Source of the DNA: Allorhodoferax sp032337135
Lineage (GTDB): Bacteria > Pseudomonadota > Gammaproteobacteria > Burkholderiales > Burkholderiaceae_C
Direction: 5' to 3'
Assembly: GCF_032337135.1 (NCBI RefSeq)
Contig: NZ_JAVXZZ010000001.1
Coordinates: 1,612,001 to 1,676,000, forward strand
DNA length: 64,000 nucleotides
The notes beneath the pieces were generated by a model that was not told the DNA's origin, did no database searches, and was given only the letters and a program-made list of their open reading frames with translations. Below, piece by piece: positions 11,737-19,779 of the stretch (position 1 is its first letter; the number at the start of each line of letters is the position of its first letter). Both the position numbers and the translations under genes were made by a program.

Positions 11737-13008
11737 TCAGGGCTTGCTGTTGCCGTAATCCGGTAGCGGGCAGGCCTGGTTGCCGTGTGCCTTGCACCAG
11801 GCCTTGGCGCGGGTCGTGTCCCAGGGAGCAAACTGCGGGCTCTTGTCGATGACTGCGTTCATGCACAGTTGCTGTGCCTGCGCGGGCGCAAGGTGTGCCC
11901 CCAGATAGGCATCGTGGCAGGCGGCCTGTACGGCCACCGGGTCGGCGTCCGGCGTATCGCCCATCTTCTTCGCAAAGCATGCCGATGCGAGGTCCTGGCC
12001 CACGGTGGTCAGGAGTCCTGGGCAGCTCTGGTAGACCGCAGCGATGGGGTGGTTGGCGCCCGAGTAGGCGGACTTCCGGTTCGGTGCCTGGGGGTCCAGT
12101 GCCACGGTGCCGGCCTTCAGCACACCGGTGGGCTGGTCCGGGTAGACGGTATTCCAATAGCCGGTGGCTTCCTTGCCGAACACGATCACCGGCAAGCCTG
12201 TGCGAGGCGTTGCCCTTTGGGTGAGCGATTGCAGCATGGCGGGGATGTATCCCGAGCCGGAGGCACCCCAGTATTTCACGGCATTCTCGGTGGTGAAGCA
12301 GCCGCTCTGGCCGCTGCCCGGGGCCGCAATCGGGAAGATGTCCACCGTGGTGGTGTAAAGCGTCCAGTCGTCAGGCGCAACGCCCACCGACACCAGCAGG
12401 CGGCGCCAGCGGTTGAGGGTGGCGTTGTTGAGGTAGTCCGACTGCTGCATTGCTGTGTAGGGGGGGTAGTGCAGCAGCATGACCATCTTCTGGGCTTGCA
12501 TGGGCAGGCCTAGTGGCAGATAGAACTGCCAGGGCCCCACGCAATGCAGGGCATTGCCATTGGCGTCCTGGCCTTTCGGTTCCCAGCAGTTCCGCTCAGG
12601 GCTGTTCTGGCAGGCCTGAACCCCGGCCAGCCCCAGTTGACCGGTCTTGAGCCAGGCAGGATGGCGCTGGACATAGGACTGGGCCTGCGCCTGGGCAGAC
12701 TGGAACGTGACCTGGTAGCCCTGTTCACCCAAGGGCGTCACCTGCAGGTTGCAGGCGTCGGTAATGCGGTCACGCACCAGCGTGTTCTGCAGGTAATACT
12801 GGATGCTCGCCGCCACCGCCATGGATTGGTCGTAGTCGGACATGCTCGCGGTACGAATCACGGGATAGAGCTGGTCTACCTCCAGTTTGTTCCCCAGGAC
12901 ATAGGTGATGGTCGGCGCAGTGCAGGCGGCCTGCGCTGCCGTGAGCCCTGTGGTGAGTGCCAGTACAGCAAGCAGGCACTTGGCAAGTAGATGCGCAACA
13001 GATCGCAT
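11737..13008 (-). CDS. Exported protein of unknown function
   Basis: From the ATG at 13008 (GGAG upstream) the 423-residue product has a clear Sec signal peptide (MRSVAHLLAK then a hydrophobic core ending TAAQA). The mature part is cysteine-containing and rich in aromatic residues; at least ten Cys suggest periplasmic disulfides. I recognise no catalytic motif with confidence. It converges with the MBL-like gene and is the last gene before rsmI on the same strand, with a 76-bp gap. Longer upstream starts would remove the signal peptide from the N-terminus and are less likely. Confidence 0.6.
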   Translation of the reverse strand: MRSVAHLLAKCLLAVLALTTGLTAAQAACTAPTITYVLGNKLEVDQLYPVIRTASMSDYDQSMAVAASIQYYLQNTLVRDRITDACNLQVTPLGEQGYQVTFQSAQAQAQSYVQRHPAWLKTGQLGLAGVQACQNSPERNCWEPKGQDANGNALHCVGPWQFYLPLGLPMQAQKMVMLLHYPPYTAMQQSDYLNNATLNRWRRLLVSVGVAPDDWTLYTTTVDIFPIAAPGSGQSGCFTTENAVKYWGASGSGYIPAMLQSLTQRATPRTGLPVIVFGKEATGYWNTVYPDQPTGVLKAGTVALDPQAPNRKSAYSGANHPIAAVYQSCPGLLTTVGQDLASACFAKKMGDTPDADPVAVQAACHDAYLGAHLAPAQAQQLCMNAVIDKSPQFAPWDTTRAKAWCKAHGNQACPLPDYGNSKP

Positions 13009-13084
13009 GGAACAGTCTCCTCGTGGTTTTGGCGGCAGCTGGCGGGGTGGCCCGCGTCGGTGAAGATGCAATGGGGGCATGGAT

Positions 13085-14038
13085 TCAGGCCGGGCCACCC
13101 GGGCCCAGTGTGTCATCGGAATCCTCTTTTTTCAACGCCAGCGCCTCCTCATACAGCGCATTGCGGTGCTCTCCGGTGATCTCTGCGGCCAGCTTCACCG
13201 CCGTCTTCAGCGGCAGTTCAGTCATCAGCAGCTTGAGTAGCTTGGTATTGCCGCCCCCCTGGGCCGCCACGGGAGCCGGGTGCAGCACCAGCACGAATTC
13301 GCCGCGCTGGCGGTGGCTGTCGGCCTGCAGCCACGAGGCAAACTCGGCGGCTGGCATCTGGGCGATGGATTCGAACTGCTTGGTGAGTTCGCGGCCCACC
13401 GTGACCTGCCGTTCCCCCAGCACCGCCAAGGATTGCGCCAGGGCCAGGATGCGGTGCGGGGCTTCGAGCAGCACCACAGCGCGCGCTTCGGCCGCCAGTG
13501 TCTCCACGGCACTGGCGCGCTCACCGGCCTTGGCGGGCAGGAAGCCCTGGAACACGAAACCCGAAGTCTCCTCACTGGTGGCGCCAACGGCGGCGGCGCT
13601 GAGCAGGGTGGTCACGCTGCTGGCGCCGGGCAGGGGCATCACGCGCAGGCCGGCCGCGTGCACGGTGGCCACCAGGCGTGCGCCGGGGTCGCTGATGCCG
13701 GGGGTGCCGGCGTCGCTCACATAGGCGACACGCTTTTGCTGCTGCAATAGCGACACTACGCCTTGCGCAGCTTCGCTTTCGTTGTGCTGGTGCACGGCCA
13801 GCAACTGGTGGCTGCTCTTGTCAATGCCGTAGGCGCGCAGCATCTGCTGGGTATGGCGGGTGTCCTCGCAGGCAATGGTGTCGCACAGTTGCAGCACCTG
13901 CAGGGCGCGCAGCGTGATGTCGGCCAGGTTGCCGATGGGGGTGGCAACCACATACAGCGCGCCGGCGGGATAATGCTGGTTGCCGGCAGCGTCGCTGGCG
14001 GCGCGCAGGGCAGAGGAATAATCGGTCGTCAATGGCAA
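13085..14038 (-). CDS. rsmI: 16S rRNA (cytidine1402-2'-O)-methyltransferase RsmI
   Basis: A 317-residue tetrapyrrole-methylase-fold protein with the RsmI hallmarks: LYVVATPIGNLADITLRAL near residue 28, CEDTRHTQ, a VSDAGTPGISDPG loop, PLPGASSVTTLLSA, FQGFLP and a C-terminal KTAVKLAAEITG-type helix. It uses S-adenosylmethionine to methylate the 2'-OH of C1402 in 16S rRNA, tuning decoding at the P site. The neighbouring yraN, diaA and dolP genes reproduce the conserved rsmI-yraN-diaA-dolP neighbourhood, and the start overlaps the divergent yraN start by 7 bp. Confidence 0.96.
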   Translation of the reverse strand: MPLTTDYSSALRAASDAAGNQHYPAGALYVVATPIGNLADITLRALQVLQLCDTIACEDTRHTQQMLRAYGIDKSSHQLLAVHQHNESEAAQGVVSLLQQQKRVAYVSDAGTPGISDPGARLVATVHAAGLRVMPLPGASSVTTLLSAAAVGATSEETSGFVFQGFLPAKAGERASAVETLAAEARAVVLLEAPHRILALAQSLAVLGERQVTVGRELTKQFESIAQMPAAEFASWLQADSHRQRGEFVLVLHPAPVAAQGGGNTKLLKLLMTELPLKTAVKLAAEITGEHRNALYEEALALKKEDSDDTLGPGGPA

Positions 14039-14415
14039 CTCTTTTCTTCAGGCAGGCCAGCACCACCAAGGCCTTGGGCGATGCTGCCGAGGACGCGGCC
14101 CTGGCGCACCTGCACAAGGCGGGCTTGCGGGTGTTGGAGCGCAATTATCGGACGCCCGGGCGCGGCGGTGGTGAAATCGACCTCGTCATGCGCTCACCCG
14201 ACGGTACCGTGGTGTTTGTGGAGGTGCGCCGACGTGCCGACAGCCGCTTTGGCGGTGCAGCGGCCAGTGTGGGTGGAGACAAGCAGCGGCGCATCGTGTT
14301 CGCAGCGCGGCACTACCTGCTGCGCCATGGGGGTGAGCCGGCCTGCCGGTTCGATGTGGTGACAGTGCAGCCCTCGGGGCTGGAATGGATACAAGGAGCT
14401 TTCGATGCAGGCTGA
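14032..14415 (+). CDS. yraN: YraN family endonuclease-like protein (UPF0102)
   Basis: A 127-residue protein with the UPF0102 signature: GDAAEDAALAHL at the N-terminus, LERNYRTPGRGGGEIDLV and VVFVEVRRR, i.e. the E..D..ExK-like restriction-endonuclease-fold core with Arg replacing the final Lys (EVRRR). Its biological role is not established. The 5' end overlaps that of rsmI on the other strand (14032-14038), so the two promoters must lie inside each other's genes. diaA follows on the same strand. Confidence 0.9.
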   Translation: MATLFFRQASTTKALGDAAEDAALAHLHKAGLRVLERNYRTPGRGGGEIDLVMRSPDGTVVFVEVRRRADSRFGGAAASVGGDKQRRIVFAARHYLLRHGGEPACRFDVVTVQPSGLEWIQGAFDAG

Positions 14416-14506
14416 ACGCCGCCGCCACCCCCGGGCAGGGGACGCTTTACCCCCGGTAACCACGCCCCCCGCAGGGACAGAGGAGGCCGAAGGTATCATC
14501 GGGCAC

Positions 14507-15106
14507 ATGCTCGAACAACGGATCCAACAACATTTCATCGATAGCGCCGACCTCAAGTACAAGGCGGCGCAGAGCCTGAGCGCACCCATCGCGGCAGCGG
14601 TTCAGGCCATCCTGGCCTGCGTCACCGGTGGCGGCAAGGTATTGGCTTGCGGCAATGGTGGCTCAGCGGCCGATGCCCAGCACTTCTCGGCCGAATTCGT
14701 CGGCCGCTTCGAGCGTGAACGCCCCGAACTGGCGGCCATCGCGCTCACGACCGATACCTCCATCATCACCGCGGTGGGCAACGACTACTCCTACGACGCG
14801 ATCTTCTCGCGCCAGGTGCGGGCCCTGGGGCAACCCGGTGACGTGCTCATTGCCATCACCACCAGCGGCAATTCCAGCAATGTGCTGGCGGCCATCGAGG
14901 CGGCCCATGCCCGCGACATGGTGGTGGTGGGGCTGTCGGGTCGCAATGGCGGCAAGATGGCCAAGCTACTGCGTGACACCGACGTGCACATCTGTGTGCC
15001 GCACGAGCGCACGGCCCGTATCCAGGAAGTCCATATTCTGGCGCTGCATTGCATCTGTGACGGCGTCGATGCCCAATTGCTGGGCGATCAGGAAGGTAAC
15101 GCATGA
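14507..15106 (+). CDS. diaA: SIS-domain protein, DiaA/GmhA type
   Basis: The ATG at 14507 gives 199 residues, the usual length; a longer open frame from 14405 overlaps yraN and is Pro/Arg-rich. A single SIS domain is present with GNGGSAADAQHFSAEF, LTTDTSIITAVGND and TTSGNSSNVLAAI. DiaA binds DnaA and promotes replication initiation; GmhA makes heptose phosphate for LPS. The two are similar in sequence, but the location between yraN and dolP favours DiaA. It overlaps the dolP start by 4 bp (ATGA), so the pair is co-translated. Confidence 0.85.
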   Translation: MLEQRIQQHFIDSADLKYKAAQSLSAPIAAAVQAILACVTGGGKVLACGNGGSAADAQHFSAEFVGRFERERPELAAIALTTDTSIITAVGNDYSYDAIFSRQVRALGQPGDVLIAITTSGNSSNVLAAIEAAHARDMVVVGLSGRNGGKMAKLLRDTDVHICVPHERTARIQEVHILALHCICDGVDAQLLGDQEGNA

Positions 15107-15771
15107 AGACAGGTTTGATTCAACGCACGGTGCTGATACTTGCGGCGGCTTCGGCGCTGGGCGCGTGTGTGCCGCTGGTTCCGGCCATGATGGGTGGAGC
15201 CGTCGTGGGTGGTGCCATGGTGGCCAGCGACCGCCGTACCTCGGGCACGGTGGTGGAAGACCAGGGCATCGAGTTCAAGGCCGGTGCCCGCATCCGCGAC
15301 AACCTGGGCGAGCGGGTGCACGTGAACGTGACCAGCTACAACCGCCAGGTGCTGCTGACCGGTGAAGTGCCGAGCGAGCAGGACAAGCAGTTGGTCGAGC
15401 GCATCGTGGCCAACGTCGAGAACGTGCGCAACATCGTCAACGAGCTGGGCGTCATGGGCAATTCGACACTCGCGCAGCGTTCCAGCGACTCCCTGACGAC
15501 GGGTCGGGTCAAGGCGGCCATCGTGGATGCGCAGGACCTGTTTGCCAATGCGTTCAAGATCGTGACCGAGCGCGGTACCACCTATGTCATGGGGCGTGTG
15601 ACGCAGCGCGAAGCCAAGCGTGCCACCGAGATCATTGCCGCCACCAGTGGTGTGCAGCGCGTGGTGCGGGTGCTGGAAATCATCAGCGAGGACGAGCTGG
15701 CGCGCTTGCTGCCGCCACCCAATGCCCAGAACAACCGGGCACCGGCCAAGGACGAGGGCTACACCAAGTAG
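15103..15771 (+). CDS. dolP: Outer-membrane BON-domain lipoprotein DolP (YraP)
   Basis: A 222-residue lipoprotein: signal peptide with lipobox LGAC (Cys about residue 22), a glycine-rich stretch, then two BON domains (about 60-125 and 140-210) with the typical VTSYNRQVLLTGEVPSE and TTYVMGRVTQREAKRA strands. DolP protects outer-membrane integrity and interacts with anionic phospholipids. The last gene of the rsmI-region cluster, it is followed by an intrinsic terminator. Confidence 0.92.
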   Translation: MKTGLIQRTVLILAAASALGACVPLVPAMMGGAVVGGAMVASDRRTSGTVVEDQGIEFKAGARIRDNLGERVHVNVTSYNRQVLLTGEVPSEQDKQLVERIVANVENVRNIVNELGVMGNSTLAQRSSDSLTTGRVKAAIVDAQDLFANAFKIVTERGTTYVMGRVTQREAKRATEIIAATSGVQRVVRVLEIISEDELARLLPPPNAQNNRAPAKDEGYTK

Positions 15772-15800
15772 CTGCGCCTCTCCCGCTGTGGAATACAAGA

Positions 15801-15829
15801 ACGGCCCGCGAAGGGCCGTTTTGCTTTTT
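15801..15829 (+). terminator. Intrinsic terminator after dolP
   Basis: A 7-bp perfect stem ACGGCCC/GGGCCGT with a 5-nt loop (GCGAA) is followed by TTTTGCTTTTT. It lies 30 bp after the dolP stop and just before the convergent dehydrogenase gene; the T-rich side serves the plus strand. Confidence 0.8.
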
Positions 15830-15852
15830 CAGTCTGCCGGTAGCAGCCAGCG

Positions 15853-16776
15853 TCAGCGCAAGCGCTTGATCAGGCTGCTGGTATCCCAGCGGTTACCACC
15901 CATGTGCTGCACATCGGCATAGAACTGGTCGACCAGGGCCGTCACGGGAACGCGTGCGCCGTTGCGGCGGGCTTCTTCCAGCACGAGCCCCAAGTCCTTG
16001 CGCATCCAGTCCACGGCAAAGCCGAAGTTGAACTGGTCGGCGACCATGGTCTTGCCGCGGTTGTCCATCTGCCAGCTCTGCGCGGCGCCCTTGCCGATCA
16101 CATCCAGCACCTGGTTCATGTCCAGTCCAGCCTTCTGGCCGAAGGCAATGGCCTCGCTCAGGCCCTGTACCAGGCCGGCAATGCAGATCTGGTTGACCAT
16201 CTTGGCCAACTGTCCGGCACCGCTCTCGCCCAGCAGGGTGAAGGCCCGCGAAAAAGCCATGGCCACGGGCTTCACGGTTTCGAAGGCTGCGGCATCGCCC
16301 CCGCACATCACGGTCAGCAGGCCGTTTTGCGCACCGGCCTGGCCACCCGATACCGGGGCATCGATGAACTGCAGGCCCTCGGCGCGGGCAGTCGCGCTGA
16401 GCTCGCGCGCCACATCGGCCGAAGCGGTGGTGTGGTCGACGAAGATGGCGCCGGGCTGCATGCCGGCAAAGGCGCCGTCCGGGCCGACGGTGACGCTGCG
16501 CAGGTCGTCGTCGTTGCCGACGCAGCAGAACACGATGTCGGCGCCCTGGGCTGCGAGCCGCGGCGTGGCCGCGAATTTCAGGTCACTTCCGCCGGTAGCC
16601 CCCGTCAATGCTGCGTGCCACGCTTCCGATTTGGTAGCAGTTCGGTTGTAGACGGTCACGCTGTGGCCAGCCAATGCCAGGTGGGCTGCCATGGGGTAGC
16701 CCATGACGCCCAGGCCGATGAAGGCGACGCGGCGCGAAGGGGTGGTTTCGTAGGTTTTCGGATTGGTCTGGGTCAT
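15853..16776 (-). CDS. NAD(P)-dependent beta-hydroxyacid dehydrogenase (GlxR/MmsB family)
   Basis: A 307-residue 6-phosphogluconate-dehydrogenase-superfamily enzyme. The Rossmann motif FIGLGVMGYPMAAHL is near the N-terminus, with VYNRT after strand 2. FVDHTTASADVA and FIDAPVSGGQAGAQNGLL form the substrate region, and the catalytic Lys is in AKMVNQICIAG. Such enzymes oxidise 3-hydroxyisobutyrate, tartronate semialdehyde or related acids; the substrate cannot be fixed from sequence. The start overlaps the pilU stop by 4 bp, so it is probably co-transcribed with pilT-pilU, although no functional link to pili is obvious. Confidence 0.87.
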   Translation of the reverse strand: MTQTNPKTYETTPSRRVAFIGLGVMGYPMAAHLALAGHSVTVYNRTATKSEAWHAALTGATGGSDLKFAATPRLAAQGADIVFCCVGNDDDLRSVTVGPDGAFAGMQPGAIFVDHTTASADVARELSATARAEGLQFIDAPVSGGQAGAQNGLLTVMCGGDAAAFETVKPVAMAFSRAFTLLGESGAGQLAKMVNQICIAGLVQGLSEAIAFGQKAGLDMNQVLDVIGKGAAQSWQMDNRGKTMVADQFNFGFAVDWMRKDLGLVLEEARRNGARVPVTALVDQFYADVQHMGGNRWDTSSLIKRLR

Positions 16777-17912
16777 TGGACGATGGTCATGTTCTCGGTG
16801 CCGGCGGCCAGGTCGGTGGTGCGGCCGCGCTGGCTGTTGAGCTTGATCTGCAGGCGCAGGTCGTTCACGGAGTCGGCATTGCGCAGCGCGTCTTCATAGG
16901 TGATGGCGTTGAATTCGTACAGGTCGAACAGTGCCTGGTCGAAGGTCTGCATGCCGAGGTTGCGGCTCTTCTTCATGATCTCCTTCACCTCAGAGACGTC
17001 ACCCTTGAAGATCAGGTCGGAGATGAGCGGGGAGTTGAGCATGATCTCGACTGCCGCCACGCGGCCCTTGCCGTCCTGCTTGGGGATCAGGCGTTGTGAC
17101 ACCAGGGCCTTGAGGTTGAGCGACAGGTCCATGAGCAGCTGTGCGCGACGCTCTTCGGGGAAGAAGTTGATGATGCGGTCCAGCGCCTGATTGGCGCTGT
17201 TGGCATGCAGCGTGGCCAGGCACAGGTGACCCGTCTCTGCGAAGGCCACGGCGTGTTCCATGGTCTCGCGGTCGCGGATCTCGCCCATCAGGATCACGTC
17301 GGGTGCCTGGCGCAGGGTGTTCTTCAGTGCAGCCTCCCAGCTGTCGGTATCCAGGCCCACTTCGCGTTGGGTCACGACACAGTTCTTGTGGGCGTGCACG
17401 AACTCCACCGGGTCTTCCACGGTGATGATGTGGCCGTAGGAATTCTCGTTGCGCCAGTCCACCATGGCTGCCAAGGTCGTGGATTTGCCGGAGCCGGTGG
17501 CCCCGACCATGATGCACAGGCCGCGCTTGGTCATGGCCACGTCCTTGAGCACCTGCGGGACCCCCAGCGAATCGATGGTCGGCAGGGTCATCGGAATCAC
17601 GCGCAACACCAGGCCGATGCGCCCCTGCTGCACGAAAGCGTTGACGCGGAAGCGCCCGATACCCGGCGGCGAAATGGCGAAATTGCTTTCCTTGGTCCTC
17701 TCGAACTCGGCAACCTGCTTGTCGTTCATGATGGAACGCGCCAACGCCAGCGTGTGGGCCGGGGTCAGCGGCTGCGGCGACACCTTGGTGACCTTGCCGT
17801 CCACCTTGATGGCGGGGGGGAAATCCGCCGTGATGAACAGGTCCGAGCCATTGCGGCTGATCATCAGACGCAGCAGGTCGTTGATGAATTTACTGGCTTG
17901 ATCGCGCTCCAT
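16773..17912 (-). CDS. pilU: Type IV pilus retraction ATPase PilU
   Basis: A 379-residue PilT-like ATPase. It has Walker A GATGSGKSTTLAAMVD, the Asp box ITVEDPVEF, Walker B LMGEIRDRETM and the His box TGHLCLATLHANSANQALDRI. Length, C-terminal extension and position after pilT identify PilU, which works with PilT at the inner-membrane base to depolymerise type IV pili. A strong ribosome-binding site (AAGGAGG) precedes the ATG at 17912, only 21 bp after the pilT stop. Confidence 0.93.
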   Translation of the reverse strand: MERDQASKFINDLLRLMISRNGSDLFITADFPPAIKVDGKVTKVSPQPLTPAHTLALARSIMNDKQVAEFERTKESNFAISPPGIGRFRVNAFVQQGRIGLVLRVIPMTLPTIDSLGVPQVLKDVAMTKRGLCIMVGATGSGKSTTLAAMVDWRNENSYGHIITVEDPVEFVHAHKNCVVTQREVGLDTDSWEAALKNTLRQAPDVILMGEIRDRETMEHAVAFAETGHLCLATLHANSANQALDRIINFFPEERRAQLLMDLSLNLKALVSQRLIPKQDGKGRVAAVEIMLNSPLISDLIFKGDVSEVKEIMKKSRNLGMQTFDQALFDLYEFNAITYEDALRNADSVNDLRLQIKLNSQRGRTTDLAAGTENMTIVQ

Positions 17913-17933
17913 GAGAGCACCTCCTTGACTGGG

Positions 17934-18977
17934 TTAGCCGGGGAAATTCTCGGGAATCTTCGCTTTCGAACGCGCCTCGGCCGGGCTGATCACGTTGCGC
18001 CGCACCAGGTCGGTCAGGTTCTGGTCCAGCGTCTGCATGCCCACGCTGTTGCCGGTCTGGATGGCCGAGTACATCTGGGCCACCTTGGCCTCGCGGATCA
18101 GGTTGCGGATGGCGCTGGTGCCCAGCATGATCTCGTGGGCCGCCACGCGGCCCTGGCCGTCCTTGGTCTTGCACAGGGTCTGCGAAATGACGGCCTGCAG
18201 CGACTCGGACAGCATGGCGCGCACCATTTCCTTTTCTTCGGCCGGGAACACGTCGATGATCCGGTCGATGGTCTTGGCGGCACTGGAGGTGTGCAGCGTG
18301 CCGAACACCAGGTGGCCGGTTTCCGCCGCGGTCATGGCCAGGCGGATGGTTTCGAGGTCACGCATTTCACCCACCAGGATCGCGTCCGGGTCTTCACGCA
18401 GGGCGGACTTCAGCGCGGCGGCGAACGACAGGGTGTGCGGCCCCACTTCGCGCTGGTTGATCAGGCACTTCTTGGATTCGTGCACGAATTCGATCGGGTC
18501 TTCCACCGTGAGGATGTGGCCGAACTCGCTCTCGTTGAGGTAGTTGATCATGGCCGCCAGCGTGGTGGACTTGCCCGAACCGGTGGGGCCGGTCACCAGC
18601 ACCATGCCGCGGGGCTTCAGGGCCAGGTCGGCAAAGATCTTGGGGGCGTTGAGCTGCTCCAGCGTGAGGATCTTGCTCGGAATGGTCCGGAACACCGCGC
18701 CGGCACCGCGGTTGTGGTTGAAGGCATTGACACGGAAACGCGCTAGGCCGTCGATCTCGAACGAGAAGTCGATTTCGAGAAACTCTTCGTAGTGCTTGCG
18801 CTGCCCATCGTTCATGATGTCGTACACCATGGCGTGCACCTGCTTGTGGTCGAGCGCCTCCACGTTGATGCGGCGCACGTCGCCGTGGACACGGATCATG
18901 GGGGGCAGACCGGCGGAGAGGTGCAAGTCCGAAGCTTTGTTCTTGACGCTGAAGGCCAGCAGTTGGGTGATGTCCAC
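17934..18977 (-). CDS. pilT: Type IV pilus twitching motility ATPase PilT
   Basis: The GTG at 18977 gives the usual 347 residues beginning (M)DITQLLAFSVKN and has GGAGA 6 nt upstream; the open frame continues to 19334 but that part runs under yggS and is not PilT-like. Motifs: Walker A GPTGSGKSTTLAAM, Asp box ILTVEDPIEF, Walker B VGEMRDLET, His box TGHLVFGTLHTSSAAKTIDR and the conserved AIRNLIREAK motif near the C-terminus. It powers pilus retraction. pilU follows as an operon; yggS is divergent with a 57-bp shared promoter region. Confidence 0.95.
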   Translation of the reverse strand: MDITQLLAFSVKNKASDLHLSAGLPPMIRVHGDVRRINVEALDHKQVHAMVYDIMNDGQRKHYEEFLEIDFSFEIDGLARFRVNAFNHNRGAGAVFRTIPSKILTLEQLNAPKIFADLALKPRGMVLVTGPTGSGKSTTLAAMINYLNESEFGHILTVEDPIEFVHESKKCLINQREVGPHTLSFAAALKSALREDPDAILVGEMRDLETIRLAMTAAETGHLVFGTLHTSSAAKTIDRIIDVFPAEEKEMVRAMLSESLQAVISQTLCKTKDGQGRVAAHEIMLGTSAIRNLIREAKVAQMYSAIQTGNSVGMQTLDQNLTDLVRRNVISPAEARSKAKIPENFPG

Positions 18978-19034
18978 AGAAGTCTCCGAAGGGTGGGCGG
19001 ATAAGGCGCTTTTGTTTGCTACGCTTGGAGCATT

Positions 19035-19742
19035 ATGACCATGATTGCCGACAATCTCCATCAGGTGCAGGCCCGAATCGACGCCGGCGTGGCGGCCGCT
19101 GGGCGGGTCCTTGGCAGTGTGCAGTTGTTGGCCGTTTCCAAGACCTTCGGGCCCGATGCAGTACGCGATGCGTTTGCGGCTGGGCAACATGCCTTTGGCG
19201 AAAACTACATCCAGGAGGCGGTGGACAAAATCACCGCTCTGGCTGACCTGCGCTCCCAGCTGCAGTGGCACTGCATTGGCCCCATCCAGAGCAACAAGAC
19301 GCGCCCGGTGGCGGAACACTTCGACTGGGTACACACGGTGGACCGGCTGAAGATCGCCCAGCGCCTAAGTGACCAGCGCCCGGCCGACATGGCGCCCTTG
19401 CAGGTCTGCATCCAGGTCAACGTGGATGGTGGTCCTACCAAGTCGGGTGTGGCGCCGGAGGAGGCCCTGGCGCTGGCCCGCGCCGTCGCCGCACTGCCGC
19501 GCCTGCAACTGCGCGGCCTCATGTGCATCCCCGAGCCCGCTCCTAATTTTGAAGCTGCCTGCGCAGTATTTGCAAGGGCTAGAGCCCTATTTGATTCCCT
19601 GAATGCCCAGGGGTTGGCGCTCGACACCCTGTCCATGGGCATGAGCGCCGACCTGGAGGCCGCCATCCACAGCGGCAGCACCCTGGTGCGCGTGGGCAGC
19701 GCCATCTTCGGGGCACGGGACTATGGCACAACTGCGCACTGA
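19035..19742 (+). CDS. yggS: YggS/PROSC family PLP homeostasis protein
   Basis: A 235-residue PLP-binding TIM-barrel protein. The Schiff-base lysine is in LLAVSKTF near residue 36, with HAFGENYIQEA, WHCIGPIQSNK, QVNVDGGPTKSG and LSMGMSADLEAAI all in place. It controls free pyridoxal phosphate rather than catalysing a known reaction. Location next to pilT is common in proteobacteria. Oddly, bases 19539-19595 match the dispersed GCTAC..TAGCTGC repeat family, so codons for about 19 residues between strands (PNFEAACAVF region) appear to come from a repeat insertion. Confidence 0.95.
   Translation: MTMIADNLHQVQARIDAGVAAAGRVLGSVQLLAVSKTFGPDAVRDAFAAGQHAFGENYIQEAVDKITALADLRSQLQWHCIGPIQSNKTRPVAEHFDWVHTVDRLKIAQRLSDQRPADMAPLQVCIQVNVDGGPTKSGVAPEEALALARAVAALPRLQLRGLMCIPEPAPNFEAACAVFARARALFDSLNAQGLALDTLSMGMSADLEAAIHSGSTLVRVGSAIFGARDYGTTAH
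19539..19595 (+). repeat. Dispersed GCTCC..AAGCTGC repeat inside yggS
   Basis: About 57 bp of the form GCTCCTAATTTTGAAGCTGC, then TGCGCAGTATTTGCA, then AGGGCTAGAGCCCTATTTGAT. It shares the same order of blocks as copies at 21049, 36389, 39201 and 50008. It keeps the yggS frame open. Confidence 0.7.
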
Positions 19743-19779
19743 GCGGTGCCGCAAACGCGAGGAAACCAGGGTGGACCCA

